A stretch of 64,000 nt of DNA, from positions 4,588,001-4,652,000 of the forward strand of contig NZ_SHLD01000001.1 of assembly GCF_004217615.1 (NCBI RefSeq), in the 5' to 3' direction. This document shows positions 25,638 through 34,526 of this stretch, piece by piece. The position numbers and the translations under genes were made by a program. The notes under the pieces were generated by a model. The model was not told the DNA's origin. It saw nothing but the letters and a program-made list of their open reading frames with translations, and searched no databases. Each line of letters begins with the position of its first letter. The first letter of the stretch is position 1. This stretch comes from Micromonospora kangleipakensis. Its GTDB lineage: Bacteria > Actinomycetota > Actinomycetes > Mycobacteriales > Micromonosporaceae.

Positions 25638-27119
25638 TCAGTGGATGCCGGCCATCAGCTGCCGGATGTGCCGGGCGAACATCACCGCGCCGAGCCCCAG
25701 CGCCACTGACGCCAGTCCGAAGGTGAGGAAGTACGTCGGCTCCGGCCACGTCTCGGCCAGCCGGGCCACCTGGCCACCGATCGCGTCGCCGACGGCGGTG
25801 GCGAGGAACCACAGGCCCATCATCTGGCTGGCGTACTTCATCGGGGCGAGCTTGGTGGTGGCCGACAGGCCCACCGGGCTCAGCGCCAGCTCACCGGCGA
25901 CCTGGATGGCGTACACGGCCACCAGCCACCACGGGGAGACCAGGTCACCGCCGACGGCGGCCTGGGCGGCCGCGGCCATCAGCACGAACGACAGGCCGTT
26001 GAGGACCAGGCCGACGGCGAACTTCATCGGCGTGGAGACCCGGTGCCCGAGGCGCAGCCACAGCCACGCGGCCAGCGGCGCGCCGATGATGATCAGGATC
26101 GGGTTGACCGACTGGAGCCAGGACGCGGGGAAGGTGAACCCGAGCACGTCCCGGTCGGTCTTGTCGGCGGCGAAGATGTTCAACACCGACCCCGCCTGGT
26201 CGTAGATCAGCCAGAACGCCGCGGCGAAGACGAACAGCCACAGGTACGCCTTCATCCGGCTGCGTTCGGTCCCGCTGATCTCCCGGTCGGTGAGGATCCG
26301 GGCGAAGTAGGCGATGGTCACCAGCACGGTGACGATGGTGAGCAGGTTCACCACGGTGTTGACGGTGAAGAGCCCGAACAGGGCGAGGACGGCGAGCACC
26401 ACCAGCACCGCGAGGGTGACCACCGCGATGCGGGTCAGCGCCCGGCGGCGGTCCGCGCCGAGCAGCGGGTCGGCGGGCCGGGCGCCGGCCTCGCCGAGGT
26501 TGCGCCGGCCCAGGACGTACTGCAGCACGCCGAAGGTCATGCCGATCGCGGCGGCGCCGAAGCCCAGGTGCCAGTTGATCTTCTCACCGAGGAAACCGGT
26601 GATCAGCGGTGCGATGAACGCGCCCAGGTTGATGCCCATGTAGAAGATGGAGAACCCGGCGTCGCGGCGCGGGGAGTCCCGGTCGTACAGGTCGCCGACC
26701 ATGGTCGAGATGTTGGGTTTGAGCAGGCCGGTGCCGAGCACGATCAGCGTCATGCCGGCGAAGACGCTCCACCGGACCGGGATCGCCATCACGTAGTGGC
26801 CGGCCGCGATGACCACGCCGCCCCACAGCACGCTGCGCCGGGCCCCGAGGAGGCGGTCGGCGACCCAGCCGCCGGGCAGCGCCATCAGGTAGACCATCGC
26901 GTTGTAGGTGCCGTACACGGCGTTGGCGGTGGACTCCCGGATGCCCAGCCCGTCGTCGGCCACCGCGGCAGTGAGGTAGAGCACCAGGATCGCCCGCATG
27001 CCGTAGAAGCTGAACCGCTCCCACATCTCGGTCAGGAACAGGGTCGACAGCGCCCGCGGGTGACCGAAGAAGGTCTTCCCGCCGGGCGGTCGGGCGTCGA
27101 CCGGCGCGTCACTGGTCAT
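25638..27119 (-). CDS. Peptide MFS transporter (POT/PTR family)
   Basis: The protein has 493 residues from MTSDAPVD and 12-14 hydrophobic segments. Family signatures are LTEMWERFSFYGMRAILVLY in helix 1 (the E-x-x-E-R-F proton-coupling region), GGWVADRLLGARRSVLWGGV after helix 2 and FSIFYMGINLGAFIAPLITG in helix 5. It imports di- and tripeptides with protons. The ATG at 27119 was chosen over an upstream GTG because the family starts here. It is convergent with the FMN-barrel gene. Confidence 0.92.
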   Translation of the reverse strand: MTSDAPVDARPPGGKTFFGHPRALSTLFLTEMWERFSFYGMRAILVLYLTAAVADDGLGIRESTANAVYGTYNAMVYLMALPGGWVADRLLGARRSVLWGGVVIAAGHYVMAIPVRWSVFAGMTLIVLGTGLLKPNISTMVGDLYDRDSPRRDAGFSIFYMGINLGAFIAPLITGFLGEKINWHLGFGAAAIGMTFGVLQYVLGRRNLGEAGARPADPLLGADRRRALTRIAVVTLAVLVVLAVLALFGLFTVNTVVNLLTIVTVLVTIAYFARILTDREISGTERSRMKAYLWLFVFAAAFWLIYDQAGSVLNIFAADKTDRDVLGFTFPASWLQSVNPILIIIGAPLAAWLWLRLGHRVSTPMKFAVGLVLNGLSFVLMAAAAQAAVGGDLVSPWWLVAVYAIQVAGELALSPVGLSATTKLAPMKYASQMMGLWFLATAVGDAIGGQVARLAETWPEPTYFLTFGLASVALGLGAVMFARHIRQLMAGIH

Positions 27120-27338
27120 CGTCACCTCCCGCACAGCTGGGGCGGCTAACATCCCCGGTGACAGCGAAAACACTCCACCGTTTCGACCCGGCCGGGGACG
27201 ACCCCGCCGGGCTCAGGTCATGGCCGGCTACCCTTGCAGGGGTCGCGGGGCCGGATCACCCAGCCGGGCGGGAATGCCCCGGTGGCGACGGACCGTTACA
27301 CGGAGAAGACCAGCACCACGAACGAGGGGAAGTCGATC

Positions 27339-27680
27339 ATGGGCGACCGTATGCTGCGCGGAAGCCGCCTGGGCGCGGTGAGTTATGAATCCGACCGCAA
27401 CACCGAGCTCGCGCCGCGGCAGACCCGCGAGTACCTGTGCGCCAAGGGCCACCAGTTCGAGGTGCCGTTCGCCGTCGACGCCGAGGTCCCGACGACCTGG
27501 GAGTGCAAGTTCGACGGCAGCGTCGCCCGGCTGGTCGACGGCAACGAGCCGGAGCAGAAGAAGGCCAAGCCGCCGCGTACCCACTGGGACATGCTGCTGG
27601 AGCGTCGCTCCATCGCCGAGCTGGAGGACATCCTGGCCGAGCGGCTCCAGGAGGTCCGCACCCGCCGCGGCCGCGCCTGA
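27339..27680 (+). CDS. rbpA: RNA polymerase-binding protein RbpA
   Basis: This 113-aa protein begins MGDRMLRGSRLGAVSYESDR. The zinc-ribbon-like core is YLCAKGHQFEVPFAVDAEVP, then TWECKFDG, and the C-terminal sigma-interaction domain is RTHWDMLLERRSIAELEDIL. RbpA binds the principal sigma factor and RNA polymerase and stabilises open complexes in actinobacteria; it is a marker of the phylum. The ATG has GAGGGGA eight bases upstream. A very strong hairpin follows. Confidence 0.95.
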   Translation: MGDRMLRGSRLGAVSYESDRNTELAPRQTREYLCAKGHQFEVPFAVDAEVPTTWECKFDGSVARLVDGNEPEQKKAKPPRTHWDMLLERRSIAELEDILAERLQEVRTRRGRA

Positions 27681-27696
27681 GCGCACCACGAACGAC

Positions 27697-27735
27697 CGAA
27701 GCGCCCCCGGGAAGGTTCTTCCCGGGGGCGCTTCG
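27697..27735. terminator. Strong bidirectional terminator
   Basis: CGAAGCGCCCCCGGGAA and TTCCCGGGGGCGCTTCG form a perfect 17-bp stem with a GGTTC loop. It lies 16 bp after the rbpA stop and 11 bp before the stop of the convergent fxsA gene, so it can end transcripts from both sides. Confidence 0.9.
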
Positions 27736-27746
27736 TCGTGTGTCGC

Positions 27747-28271
27747 TCAGGGGCGGCCGGGCTCGATGATCTCGCCCTCGATGGCCCGCCCGGGGTCCGT
27801 CACCGGCTGCTGCGGGGCGGTCGGCGGCGGCGCCGGCTGCGGGGCGCCGCGACGCACCCGGACCCGGCGGGGGCCGAACAGGTCACCGGCGACCATCGAC
27901 GACACCCGGCGCTCGGCGGTACGTTGCACGCCGACCCGGGCGAGCCGGCGCACCGGCGGCACCAGCAGCAGCAGCCCGACCAGGCCGCTGACCAGCCCGG
28001 GGGTCGCCAGCAGCAACGCCCCCACCAGCCCCACCAGCCCGTCGGTCACCTGCGGTCCCGGAGGCTGCCGGGACTCGACGGCGGCCCGGAAACCCCGCCA
28101 CGCGCGCATCCCCTCGCGGCGCAACAGCACCAGCCCGAGCAGGGACGCCGCGAACACCAGGAGCACCGCGGAACCGAACCCGATCCCCCGGCCCACCAGG
28201 ACGAACACCGTCAGCTCCAGCACCGCGAGCAGCAGCAGGGCCGGCGGTACGAACCTCAGTCCTCGGCGCAT
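27747..28271 (-). CDS. fxsA: FxsA-family membrane protein
   Basis: This 174-aa protein has three or four membrane segments. It starts RFVPPALLLLAVLELTVFVL, where the E within the first helix is typical, then has LLRREGMRAWRGFRAAVESR and LVGLVGALLLATPGLVSGLV, which match FxsA/cytoplasmic membrane protein FsxA. The C-terminus is a Pro/Arg/Gln tail. FxsA suppresses phage F exclusion in E. coli; its role here is unknown. It follows ppm1 on the same strand. Confidence 0.88.
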   Translation of the reverse strand: MRRGLRFVPPALLLLAVLELTVFVLVGRGIGFGSAVLLVFAASLLGLVLLRREGMRAWRGFRAAVESRQPPGPQVTDGLVGLVGALLLATPGLVSGLVGLLLLVPPVRRLARVGVQRTAERRVSSMVAGDLFGPRRVRVRRGAPQPAPPPTAPQQPVTDPGRAIEGEIIEPGRP

Positions 28272-28330
28272 CTCACCTCATCTGCCTGGGGCGGTCGACA
28301 TCCGCCCTCTCCAGCATGACACGGCGTCGC

Positions 28331-29134
28331 TCAGGGCCAGCGCACCTGACCGTCCGGGGTGCCGTACAGGCCCCGCCGCACCGCCGTGCGCCGGTCCTGC
28401 AACGCCCACCCGGTGATCCGCCACAGCGCCTCGGCGACGATCAGGGGGCTCATCTTGCTGTCGCCGTGCTCCCGCTCGGCGAAGGTGATCGGCACCTCGA
28501 CGATCCGCACGCCGGCGCGGTGCGCCAGCCGGGACAGCTCCACCTGGAACGCGTACCCCTGCGAGCTGACCGACTCCAGGTCGATCGCCGCCAGGGCCGT
28601 CGACCGGTACACCCGGTAGCCGCCGGTGGCGTCGGCCACCGGCATGCCCAGCGCCAGCCGCGCGTACAGGTTGCCGCAGCGGGACAGCAGCAGCCGGCGC
28701 AGCGGCCAGTTCACCACCCGCGCCCCGCGCGTCCACCGGGAGCCGATCACCACGTCGGCGTCGCGGGCGGCGTCCAGCAGCATCGGCAGGTCCTCCGGGG
28801 CGTGCGAGCCGTCGGCGTCCATCTCCACCACCGCGTCGTAGCCGCGGCGGCGGGCCCAGGCGAAACCGGCCAGGTAGGCCGCGCCGAGCCCCTTCTTGTC
28901 CTCCCGGTGCAGTACGTGAACCTGCGGGTCGGTCCGGGCCAGGGCGTCGGCGATCGTGCCGGTGCCGTCGGGGCTGTTGTCGTCGGCGACGAGGATCTCG
29001 ACCGCGGGCGCGGCCTCGCGTACCCGCGCGACGATCCGGGAGACGTTGTCGGCCTCGTTGTAGGTGGGGATGACCACAAGGACCCGCCCCACCCCGGGAT
29101 GGCCGGCTGTCCGCGTGTCGGCTGCCTCGACCAC
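28331..29134 (-). CDS. ppm1: Polyprenol-phosphate mannose synthase (Ppm1/Dpm1-like GT2)
   Basis: The enzyme transfers mannose from GDP-mannose to polyprenol phosphate, the donor for protein O-mannosylation and lipoglycans. It has 267 residues: VLVVIPTYNEADNVSRIVAR, DDNSPDGTGTIADAL, the DXD-type VEMDADGSHAPEDLP, VIGSRWTRGARVVNWP and SSQGYAFQVELSRLAHRAGV. It is soluble, with no membrane helices. It follows lnt by 39 bp; in mycobacteria the two functions are fused or adjacent, so their pairing supports both calls. Confidence 0.93.
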   Translation of the reverse strand: MVEAADTRTAGHPGVGRVLVVIPTYNEADNVSRIVARVREAAPAVEILVADDNSPDGTGTIADALARTDPQVHVLHREDKKGLGAAYLAGFAWARRRGYDAVVEMDADGSHAPEDLPMLLDAARDADVVIGSRWTRGARVVNWPLRRLLLSRCGNLYARLALGMPVADATGGYRVYRSTALAAIDLESVSSQGYAFQVELSRLAHRAGVRIVEVPITFAEREHGDSKMSPLIVAEALWRITGWALQDRRTAVRRGLYGTPDGQVRWP

Positions 29135-29173
29135 CGCGTTACCGCCTTCCGCCGGCTACCGGCACCAGTCGTC

Positions 29174-30784
29174 CTATCCGGGGGCGACCTCCCGGCGGCG
29201 GCGCAGCATCGCCGCGCCGGCCAGGGCCGCGACGGCGAGCGCCGCGAGGGCCGCCTCGGGCCACACCCCCGCCCGGGTGGCCGGCGTACGACCGTCCCCG
29301 AGCTGCATCTGCCGGACCACCACCGCCGCGGTGTTGAACCCGGTGGCGCCGGTTACCCGCCCGTCCGGGGTAACGAACCCGGACACTCCGACCGTGGAGG
29401 CCATCAACGCGGCACGGCCGTGCTCGACCGCCCGCAGCCGCACCATCGCCAGCTGCTGGCGGGCCTCGGCCACGTCGAAGGTGGCGTTGTTGGTCTGCAC
29501 CACCAGGAGCTGCGCGCCGCCGGTGACGGTGTCCCGGACGATGCCGTCGTAGGCGACCTCGAAGCAGATCACGTCCCCGAGCACCGCCGGCCCGGTTTCG
29601 AGCACGCCGGGGTGGGTGCCCGCGACGAAGTCGGAGCGGACCCGGTCGACCTCGGAGCTGACCGCCCGGGCGATGGAGCGCAGCGGCACGTACTCGGCGA
29701 ACGGCACCGGGTGCCGCTTGGTGTAGAGCTGATCGAGGTCTGCCCCGCTGCCGGGGCGCCACAGCAGGCCGGCGTTGCGGACCTGCCCGGCGTCGGGGCC
29801 GAGCAGCACCGCGCCGACCAGGATCGGCGCGCCGATCGCGTCGGCGGCCTGGGAGATCCGGTCCCCTGCGCCGGGGTTGCGCAGCGGGTCGATGTCGCTG
29901 GAGTTCTCCGGCCAGACCACCAGGTCGGGTCGGGGCTGCGCCCCGGCGGCGACCTGTGCGGCGAGGGTCAGCGTGGCGTCGACGTGGTTGTTGAGCACGG
30001 CCTGGCGCTGGGCGTTGAAGTCCAGCCCGAGCCGGGGCACGTTGCCCTGCACGATGGCCACGGTGACGTTCTCGCCGCCGCCGCGTACGCCGACGGGCAC
30101 CGCGGACCCGGCGCCGAGGACGACGGCCAGCGCGGCGAGCAGCCCGGCCACCGGCCGCCACTGCCCGGCCTGGTGCTGCCACGGCCGCCAGGCGAGGGCG
30201 ACCAGCAGCCCGCCGGCCAGCGCGACCGCGAAGGTGACCAGCGGGGCCCCGCCGAGCGCGGCCAGCGGCAGCAGCGGGGAGGAGTCCTGGCTGAACGCCA
30301 GCCGCCCCCACGGGAACCCGCCGAAGGGGGTGCGGTCCCGCAGCGCCTCCTGCCCCACCCACAGCAGGCCGGTCACCACGGGCCACGCCCACCGCCACCG
30401 GTCGACCAGTGGGGTCACCCAGGCGGTGGCCGCGCCGAGCAGCGCCAGGTAGCCGGCCTGCAGCAGGGACAGCAGCACCCACGGCAGGTAGCCGGTGTGC
30501 AGGTTCGTCCACTCCAGCATCGGCGCGAACAGGGCCACCCCGGTCAGGAAGCCCAGCCCGGCGCCGGCGCGCAGCCGCCGCCGGTGCGCCGCCGCGGCCA
30601 GCAGCGCCACGCCGACCGGCGCCAGCGGCCACACCCCGTACGGGGGGAACGCGGCCAGCAGCGCCAGCCCGGCCACGACCGCCAGCGGCACGGCCACCTT
30701 CAGCGGGAGCGGACGCCCGGCCCCGCCGTCGCGTGCCCCGTCGGTGGCACGCGTCTCTTCCCGGTCGAGCGTCGTCACCGGCAC
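29174..30784 (-). CDS. lnt: Apolipoprotein N-acyltransferase
   Basis: This membrane enzyme adds the third acyl chain to lipoproteins. It has 536 residues: about seven N-terminal hydrophobic segments (residues 28-225) followed by a nitrilase-like domain (238-500). The catalytic triad is visible as Glu293 (VVWPENSSD), Lys356 (LYTKRHPVPF) and Cys408 (GDVICFEVAYDG). A last membrane segment and a basic end close the protein. It is followed by ppm1 and fxsA on the same strand. Confidence 0.93.
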   Translation of the reverse strand: MPVTTLDREETRATDGARDGGAGRPLPLKVAVPLAVVAGLALLAAFPPYGVWPLAPVGVALLAAAAHRRRLRAGAGLGFLTGVALFAPMLEWTNLHTGYLPWVLLSLLQAGYLALLGAATAWVTPLVDRWRWAWPVVTGLLWVGQEALRDRTPFGGFPWGRLAFSQDSSPLLPLAALGGAPLVTFAVALAGGLLVALAWRPWQHQAGQWRPVAGLLAALAVVLGAGSAVPVGVRGGGENVTVAIVQGNVPRLGLDFNAQRQAVLNNHVDATLTLAAQVAAGAQPRPDLVVWPENSSDIDPLRNPGAGDRISQAADAIGAPILVGAVLLGPDAGQVRNAGLLWRPGSGADLDQLYTKRHPVPFAEYVPLRSIARAVSSEVDRVRSDFVAGTHPGVLETGPAVLGDVICFEVAYDGIVRDTVTGGAQLLVVQTNNATFDVAEARQQLAMVRLRAVEHGRAALMASTVGVSGFVTPDGRVTGATGFNTAAVVVRQMQLGDGRTPATRAGVWPEAALAALAVAALAGAAMLRRRREVAPG

Positions 30785-30849
30785 CTCACCACGATCACGG
30801 GGCGAAGGCTACCCGGCCAGCGCCGTCCGATGCCGCTCCGGTGGCCTGC

Positions 30850-31224
30850 CTAGTCGGGCAGTTGGATCACCGGCAGGTCTCCGTCGCCGTACCGCAGCTC
30901 CCCGGTCAGGATCGGGGCGTCGTGCGCCAGGCACGCCAGCACCGTCGTCGCGAGGTCCACGCGGCCGGTGACGCCCCGCCAGTAGGCCAGCTCCTGCCAC
31001 GGTCCGGCGGGGGTCGGCAGCACGGCGCACGCGCCCAGAGCGAGCAGCCGGTGCAGCGCCGGCCGGTCCTTCGGGTCATCGACGACGGCGAGGGTCTCGG
31101 CGGCGGCCACGGCGGTCACGCCGAACCGCAGCCCGTCGGCGATCACCTCGTGCAGCGGCTCTCCCACGTGCACCGATCCGGCCAGGTAGGCCAGCAGCGC
31201 GGACCGGTCCAGCACCAGTCGCAC
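30850..31224 (-). CDS. PIN-domain ribonuclease toxin (VapC-like)
   Basis: This 124-aa protein begins RLVLDRSALLAYLAG, a PIN-domain start with the first acidic residue. It continues FGVTAVAAAETLAVV and ends ATTVLACLAHDAPILTGELR, the region of the last acidic residues. Catalytic acids are D6, probably E44 and D94. The start is GTG. An antitoxin-like sequence lies just upstream and overlaps it but appears to lack a start codon. The toxin itself looks intact. Confidence 0.8.
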   Translation of the reverse strand: MRLVLDRSALLAYLAGSVHVGEPLHEVIADGLRFGVTAVAAAETLAVVDDPKDRPALHRLLALGACAVLPTPAGPWQELAYWRGVTGRVDLATTVLACLAHDAPILTGELRYGDGDLPVIQLPD

Positions 31225-31394
31225 GGCCGGGCCACGCCTTCCTCGGTGACCTGGATGCCCTGGTGCGCCAGTTCGGCGGTCAGCGCCTCCCTGCGCATGA
31301 GCGCCCGAGCGGCCTCCACCAGGTAGGCGCTGGCGTTGGGTTCACGCTCCAGGCGCTCGGCGACGTCCGGCGGAACGGAGATCGACAGCTTCGA
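31143..31394 (-). pseudogene. VapB-like antitoxin, apparently without a start codon
   Basis: The frame reads SKLSISVPPDVAERLEREPN, then ASAYLVEAARALMRREALTA and ELAHQGIQVTEEGVA, a ribbon-helix-helix antitoxin pattern for VapC-type toxins. A TGA directly precedes SKL, and there is no ATG or GTG before codon 27, so no normal start exists for the DNA-binding part. The frame also runs about 80 bp into the toxin gene, longer than usual. Either the gene is damaged, or it starts at a rare codon, or there is a base error. Confidence 0.5.
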
Positions 31395-31468
31395 TCACGC
31401 GCGCCGAAGGCCCACCCGGCCCGACCGGCCGTGGCCGGTGCGGGTGCGGGATCGGGCGGCCGCCTGGT

Positions 31469-33052
31469 TCAGCCGCGGCGGCGCGCCATCAGCACGGCGT
31501 CGTGGATCGTGATGTCCCGCCCGTCGTGGTCCACCGCGGCCCGCGGCCGGGCCTCGGCCGCACACACCTGCCACACGTTGGGGTCGAGGTCGGACGCGAC
31601 CTCTTCCGCGGTGAACATCATCTCGGGGAAGTGCATCCGGTGTGCGGTCGTCCGCAGGTCGGACGGGTGGTGCCCGACGATCAGCAGGGTGCCGCCCGGG
31701 GCGACCGCGGCGGCGAGCCGCGCGAACAGCTGCCGTCGCGCGTCGCCCGGCAGGTGCATGAACTGCGCCGACACAAGGTCGTACCGGCCGGCGGTGGGCG
31801 GCTGGTCACGCAGGTCCGCCTGCGCCCAGGTGATCCGGGCGGCAACCGCCTCACCGGCCGCCGCGGCGTGCGCCGCGGCCCGCCGCAGGGCGGTGTCGGC
31901 GATGTCGACCGCGGTGACCTGCCAGCCCCGCTGCGCGAGCCAGACGGCGTCGGCGCCCTCGCCGCAGCCGACGTCCAGCGCCCGGCCCGGGGCCAGGGCG
32001 GTGGCCTCGGCCACCAGCTGCGGGTTGGGCCGCCCGCTCCACACCGCCGGACGGGCCCGGTAGCGCTCCTCCCAGGCAGCCCGCTCGAACATCGTGCCCA
32101 GGTCACGCCGGTAGTCGGCGACGGCGTCGTCGGTCTCCTCGGCGATCAGGTCGGCGTTGATCGCCGCGCCGGCCATCAACCCGGCCCCCGCCGCCGTGAC
32201 CACCTGCGCGCGTACGTCGGCGACGTTGCCCGCCACCCACACGCCGGGCACGGCCGTGGCGCCGGTCGGGTCGGCGGGGATCTGCGCGCCGACGACGTGA
32301 CCGGCCATCTCCACGTCGACCGGGGCCAGCCCGAGCGACTCCAGCACGCCCGCCCGCGCGGTGGCCCGGGCGGCCACCACCACGGCGTCGAGCGCGACGA
32401 CCTCGCCGGAGGCCAGCCGCACCCCGGTCAGCGCGTCGCCGGTCACCTCCAGCGCGGCGACCGGGCCGTCGACGACGGCGATGCGGCGCGCGGCGAGCCG
32501 CTGGGCCTCCTCCGCCCCGGGCGCCGGGACCCCGTGCAGCAGCAGCGTCACGTGCGGGCTCCACTGCCGCCACAGCTGCGCCTGGTGTGCCGCGAGGGGC
32601 CCGGTGGCCAGCACCCCGATCCGCCGGTCGCGGACCTCCCAGCCGTGGCAGTACGGGCAGTGCAGCACGTCGCGTCCCCACCGTTCGGCCAGCCCGGGCA
32701 CGTCGGGCAGCTCGTCGACCAGCCCGGTGGTGACCAGCAGCCGCCGGGCCCGTACGTCGCGCCCGTCGTGCAGGGTCACCAGGAAGTCGTCGCCGTCGCG
32801 GCGCACGTCGTCGGCCGTCCCGGCGACGAGCTGGCCGCCGTACCGGGTGACCTCGTCACGGCCGGCGGCGAGCAGCTCGGCCGGCCGCGTGCCGTCGCGC
32901 CCGAGGAAGTTGTGCATCTGCGCGGCCGGCGCGTTGCGCGGCTGCCCCGCGTCGACCACCAGCACTGACCGGCGCGCCCGGGCCAGGGCCAGCGCCCCGG
33001 CGAGCCCGGCGGCTCCACCGCCGATCACCACCACGTCGTATCTGTCGTTCAT
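31469..33052 (-). CDS. Thioredoxin-reductase-like flavoprotein fused to a SAM methyltransferase
   Basis: Residues 1-300 form an FAD/NAD(P) oxidoreductase: VVVIGGGAAGLAGALALARA binds FAD, CPYCHGWEVRD has the CxxC redox pair, IGVLATG is the second Rossmann, and VPGVWVAGNVADVRAQVVTA is the C-terminal FAD motif. Residues 330-527 form a class-I methyltransferase with ALDVGCGEGADAVWLAQRGW and HLPGDARRQLFARLAAAVAP. Such fusions are known in actinobacteria; the substrate is unknown. It is divergent from an XRE-cupin regulator that is the likely controller. Confidence 0.9.
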   Translation of the reverse strand: MNDRYDVVVIGGGAAGLAGALALARARRSVLVVDAGQPRNAPAAQMHNFLGRDGTRPAELLAAGRDEVTRYGGQLVAGTADDVRRDGDDFLVTLHDGRDVRARRLLVTTGLVDELPDVPGLAERWGRDVLHCPYCHGWEVRDRRIGVLATGPLAAHQAQLWRQWSPHVTLLLHGVPAPGAEEAQRLAARRIAVVDGPVAALEVTGDALTGVRLASGEVVALDAVVVAARATARAGVLESLGLAPVDVEMAGHVVGAQIPADPTGATAVPGVWVAGNVADVRAQVVTAAGAGLMAGAAINADLIAEETDDAVADYRRDLGTMFERAAWEERYRARPAVWSGRPNPQLVAEATALAPGRALDVGCGEGADAVWLAQRGWQVTAVDIADTALRRAAAHAAAAGEAVAARITWAQADLRDQPPTAGRYDLVSAQFMHLPGDARRQLFARLAAAVAPGGTLLIVGHHPSDLRTTAHRMHFPEMMFTAEEVASDLDPNVWQVCAAEARPRAAVDHDGRDITIHDAVLMARRRG

Positions 33053-33111
33053 CGTCGCCTCCGTCGCTGTCGTCGGTGCCCACCGTGCGCCCGACCCGGC
33101 TCAGCGGCAAG

Positions 33112-33117
33112 TATTAT
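33112..33117 (+). promoter_or_regulatory. -10 element of a probable leaderless promoter
   Basis: TATTAT lies seven bases upstream of the ATG of the XRE-cupin regulator, in an otherwise GC-rich divergent gap of 72 bp. This spacing puts the transcript start at or next to the A of the ATG, typical of leaderless actinobacterial genes. Confidence 0.6.
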
Positions 33118-33124
33118 TGCTGTT

Positions 33125-33706
33125 ATGGCAAACGAGGAGGCTGCGGTGCTGGCCGCGGTGGGTCCCCGGCTGCGGGCCCTGCGCACCCGACGCCAGGTCA
33201 CCCTGGCCCAGCTCGCGGAGACCACCGACATCTCGGTCAGCACCCTGTCCCGGCTGGAGTCCGGGCAGCGCCGGCCCACCCTGGAGCTGCTGCTGCCGCT
33301 TGCCCGCGCCCACCAGGTGCCGCTGGACGAGCTGGTCGGCGCGCCCGCCACCGGCGACCCGCGGGTGCACCCGCGGGCGATCGTCCGGCACGGCATCACG
33401 TTCCTGCCGTTGACCCGCCGACCGGGTGGGCTGCAGGCCTTCAAGCAGATCTTCCCGCCACACACCCCCGCCGAGCCGCAGCAGCAGACCCACGAGGGCT
33501 ACGAGTGGCTGTACGTGCTGTCGGGTCGGATCCGCCTGCTACTGGCCGAGCACGACCTGCTGCTGACCCCCGGGGAGGTCGCCGAGTTCGACACCCGGCT
33601 GCCGCACGCGGTCGCCAACCCGGATCCGCAGCCCGCGGAAGTCCTCGCCCTCTTCGGCCCGCAGGGCGAGCGGCTGCACGTGCGGGCCCGCCCCACCGGC
33701 CGCTGA
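33125..33706 (+). CDS. XRE-family regulator with C-terminal cupin domain
   Basis: Residues 15-68 form the helix-turn-helix (RQVTLAQLAETTDISVSTLS, RLESGQRRPTLELL). Residues 105-185 form a cupin that would bind the effector (HEGYEWLYVLSGRIRLLLAE, LLLTPGEVAEFDTRLPHAVA). This class often controls an adjacent divergent gene, here the flavoprotein-methyltransferase fusion, whose start is 72 bp away. Confidence 0.9.
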   Translation: MANEEAAVLAAVGPRLRALRTRRQVTLAQLAETTDISVSTLSRLESGQRRPTLELLLPLARAHQVPLDELVGAPATGDPRVHPRAIVRHGITFLPLTRRPGGLQAFKQIFPPHTPAEPQQQTHEGYEWLYVLSGRIRLLLAEHDLLLTPGEVAEFDTRLPHAVANPDPQPAEVLALFGPQGERLHVRARPTGR

Positions 33707-33737
33707 CCGGGCGCGGCGACGACCGGTTCGCGGGGGG

Positions 33738-34484
33738 ATGTCGTACCCGGCTGGCACGGTGGGCGGCATGCGGGCAGACGGGCCGCCGACAGCGGCGATG
33801 ACGTACGTGTTGATTCCGGGCGCCGGTGGCAGCGCCGAATACTGGCGGCTGCTCGTCGACGAGCTGCGCCGGCGGGGTCGGGTGGCGGTGGCGGTGGGTC
33901 TGCCGGCCGCCGACGAGCACGCCGCCCTGCCCGAGTACGCCGACACGGTCCGCGCCGCGGTCGACGGCCACCGCGACGTGACGCTGGTGGCGCAGTCGCT
34001 GGGGGCGTTCACCGCCCCGCTGGTGGCCGACCATCCGGCGGTGCGGCTGCTGGTGCTGGTCAACCCGATGATCCCCGCGCCCGGGGAGACCGCGGGCGAG
34101 TGGTGGGCGGCCACCGGCCACGCGCCGGCCCGGGCGGCGTACGCGGCCGCGCAGGGCCGCGACCCGGACGCCGACGTGGACCTGGCGGTGGATTTCTTCC
34201 ACGACGTGCCGGAGGAGGTGACCGCGTCGATGCTGGCCGCCGGCGGCCCGACGGAGTCGCCGGCCGTGTTCACCCGGCCCAATCCGCTGCGCCGCTGGCC
34301 CGACGTGCCGACCCGGGTGGTCTCCGGCCGCGACGACCGGTTCTTCCCGCTGGAGTTTCAGCGCCGCCTGGCGCGGGAGCGGCTGGGCGTGGCGCCCGAT
34401 GAGCTGCCCGGCGGGCACCTGCTCGCGCTGAGCGAGCCGGCGCTGCTCGCCGACCGCCTGGAGGCGTACCAGCAGCAGGTGTGA
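33738..34484 (+). CDS. Alpha/beta-hydrolase
   Basis: The 248-aa frame probably starts at the internal ATG at 33798, TYVLIPGAGGSAEYW, the first strand and oxyanion loop. The nucleophile is in DVTLVAQSLGAFTAPLVADH (an A-Q-S-L-G elbow, with Ala in place of the usual first Gly), the acid near VVSGRDDRFFPLEF and the His in LPGGHLLALSEP. It is an esterase or lyase-like enzyme of unknown substrate. A terminator follows. Confidence 0.85.
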   Translation: MSYPAGTVGGMRADGPPTAAMTYVLIPGAGGSAEYWRLLVDELRRRGRVAVAVGLPAADEHAALPEYADTVRAAVDGHRDVTLVAQSLGAFTAPLVADHPAVRLLVLVNPMIPAPGETAGEWWAATGHAPARAAYAAAQGRDPDADVDLAVDFFHDVPEEVTASMLAAGGPTESPAVFTRPNPLRRWPDVPTRVVSGRDDRFFPLEFQRRLARERLGVAPDELPGGHLLALSEPALLADRLEAYQQQV

Positions 34485-34496
34485 GGCGGAAACGAA

Positions 34497-34526
34497 ATCG
34501 GGGCGCGGCTCGCGCCGCGCCCCGAT
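34497..34526 (+). terminator. Rho-independent-type hairpin
   Basis: ATCGGGGCGCGG and CCGCGCCCCGAT make a perfect 12-bp stem with a 6-base loop, 13 bp after the hydrolase stop. There is no long U-tract, as is common in actinobacteria. Confidence 0.8.

Noticed and set aside
28316..30853. 845-codon plus-strand frame opposite ppm1 and lnt
   Set aside because: It is a shadow of GC-rich codons; the opposite strand has complete, recognised enzymes.
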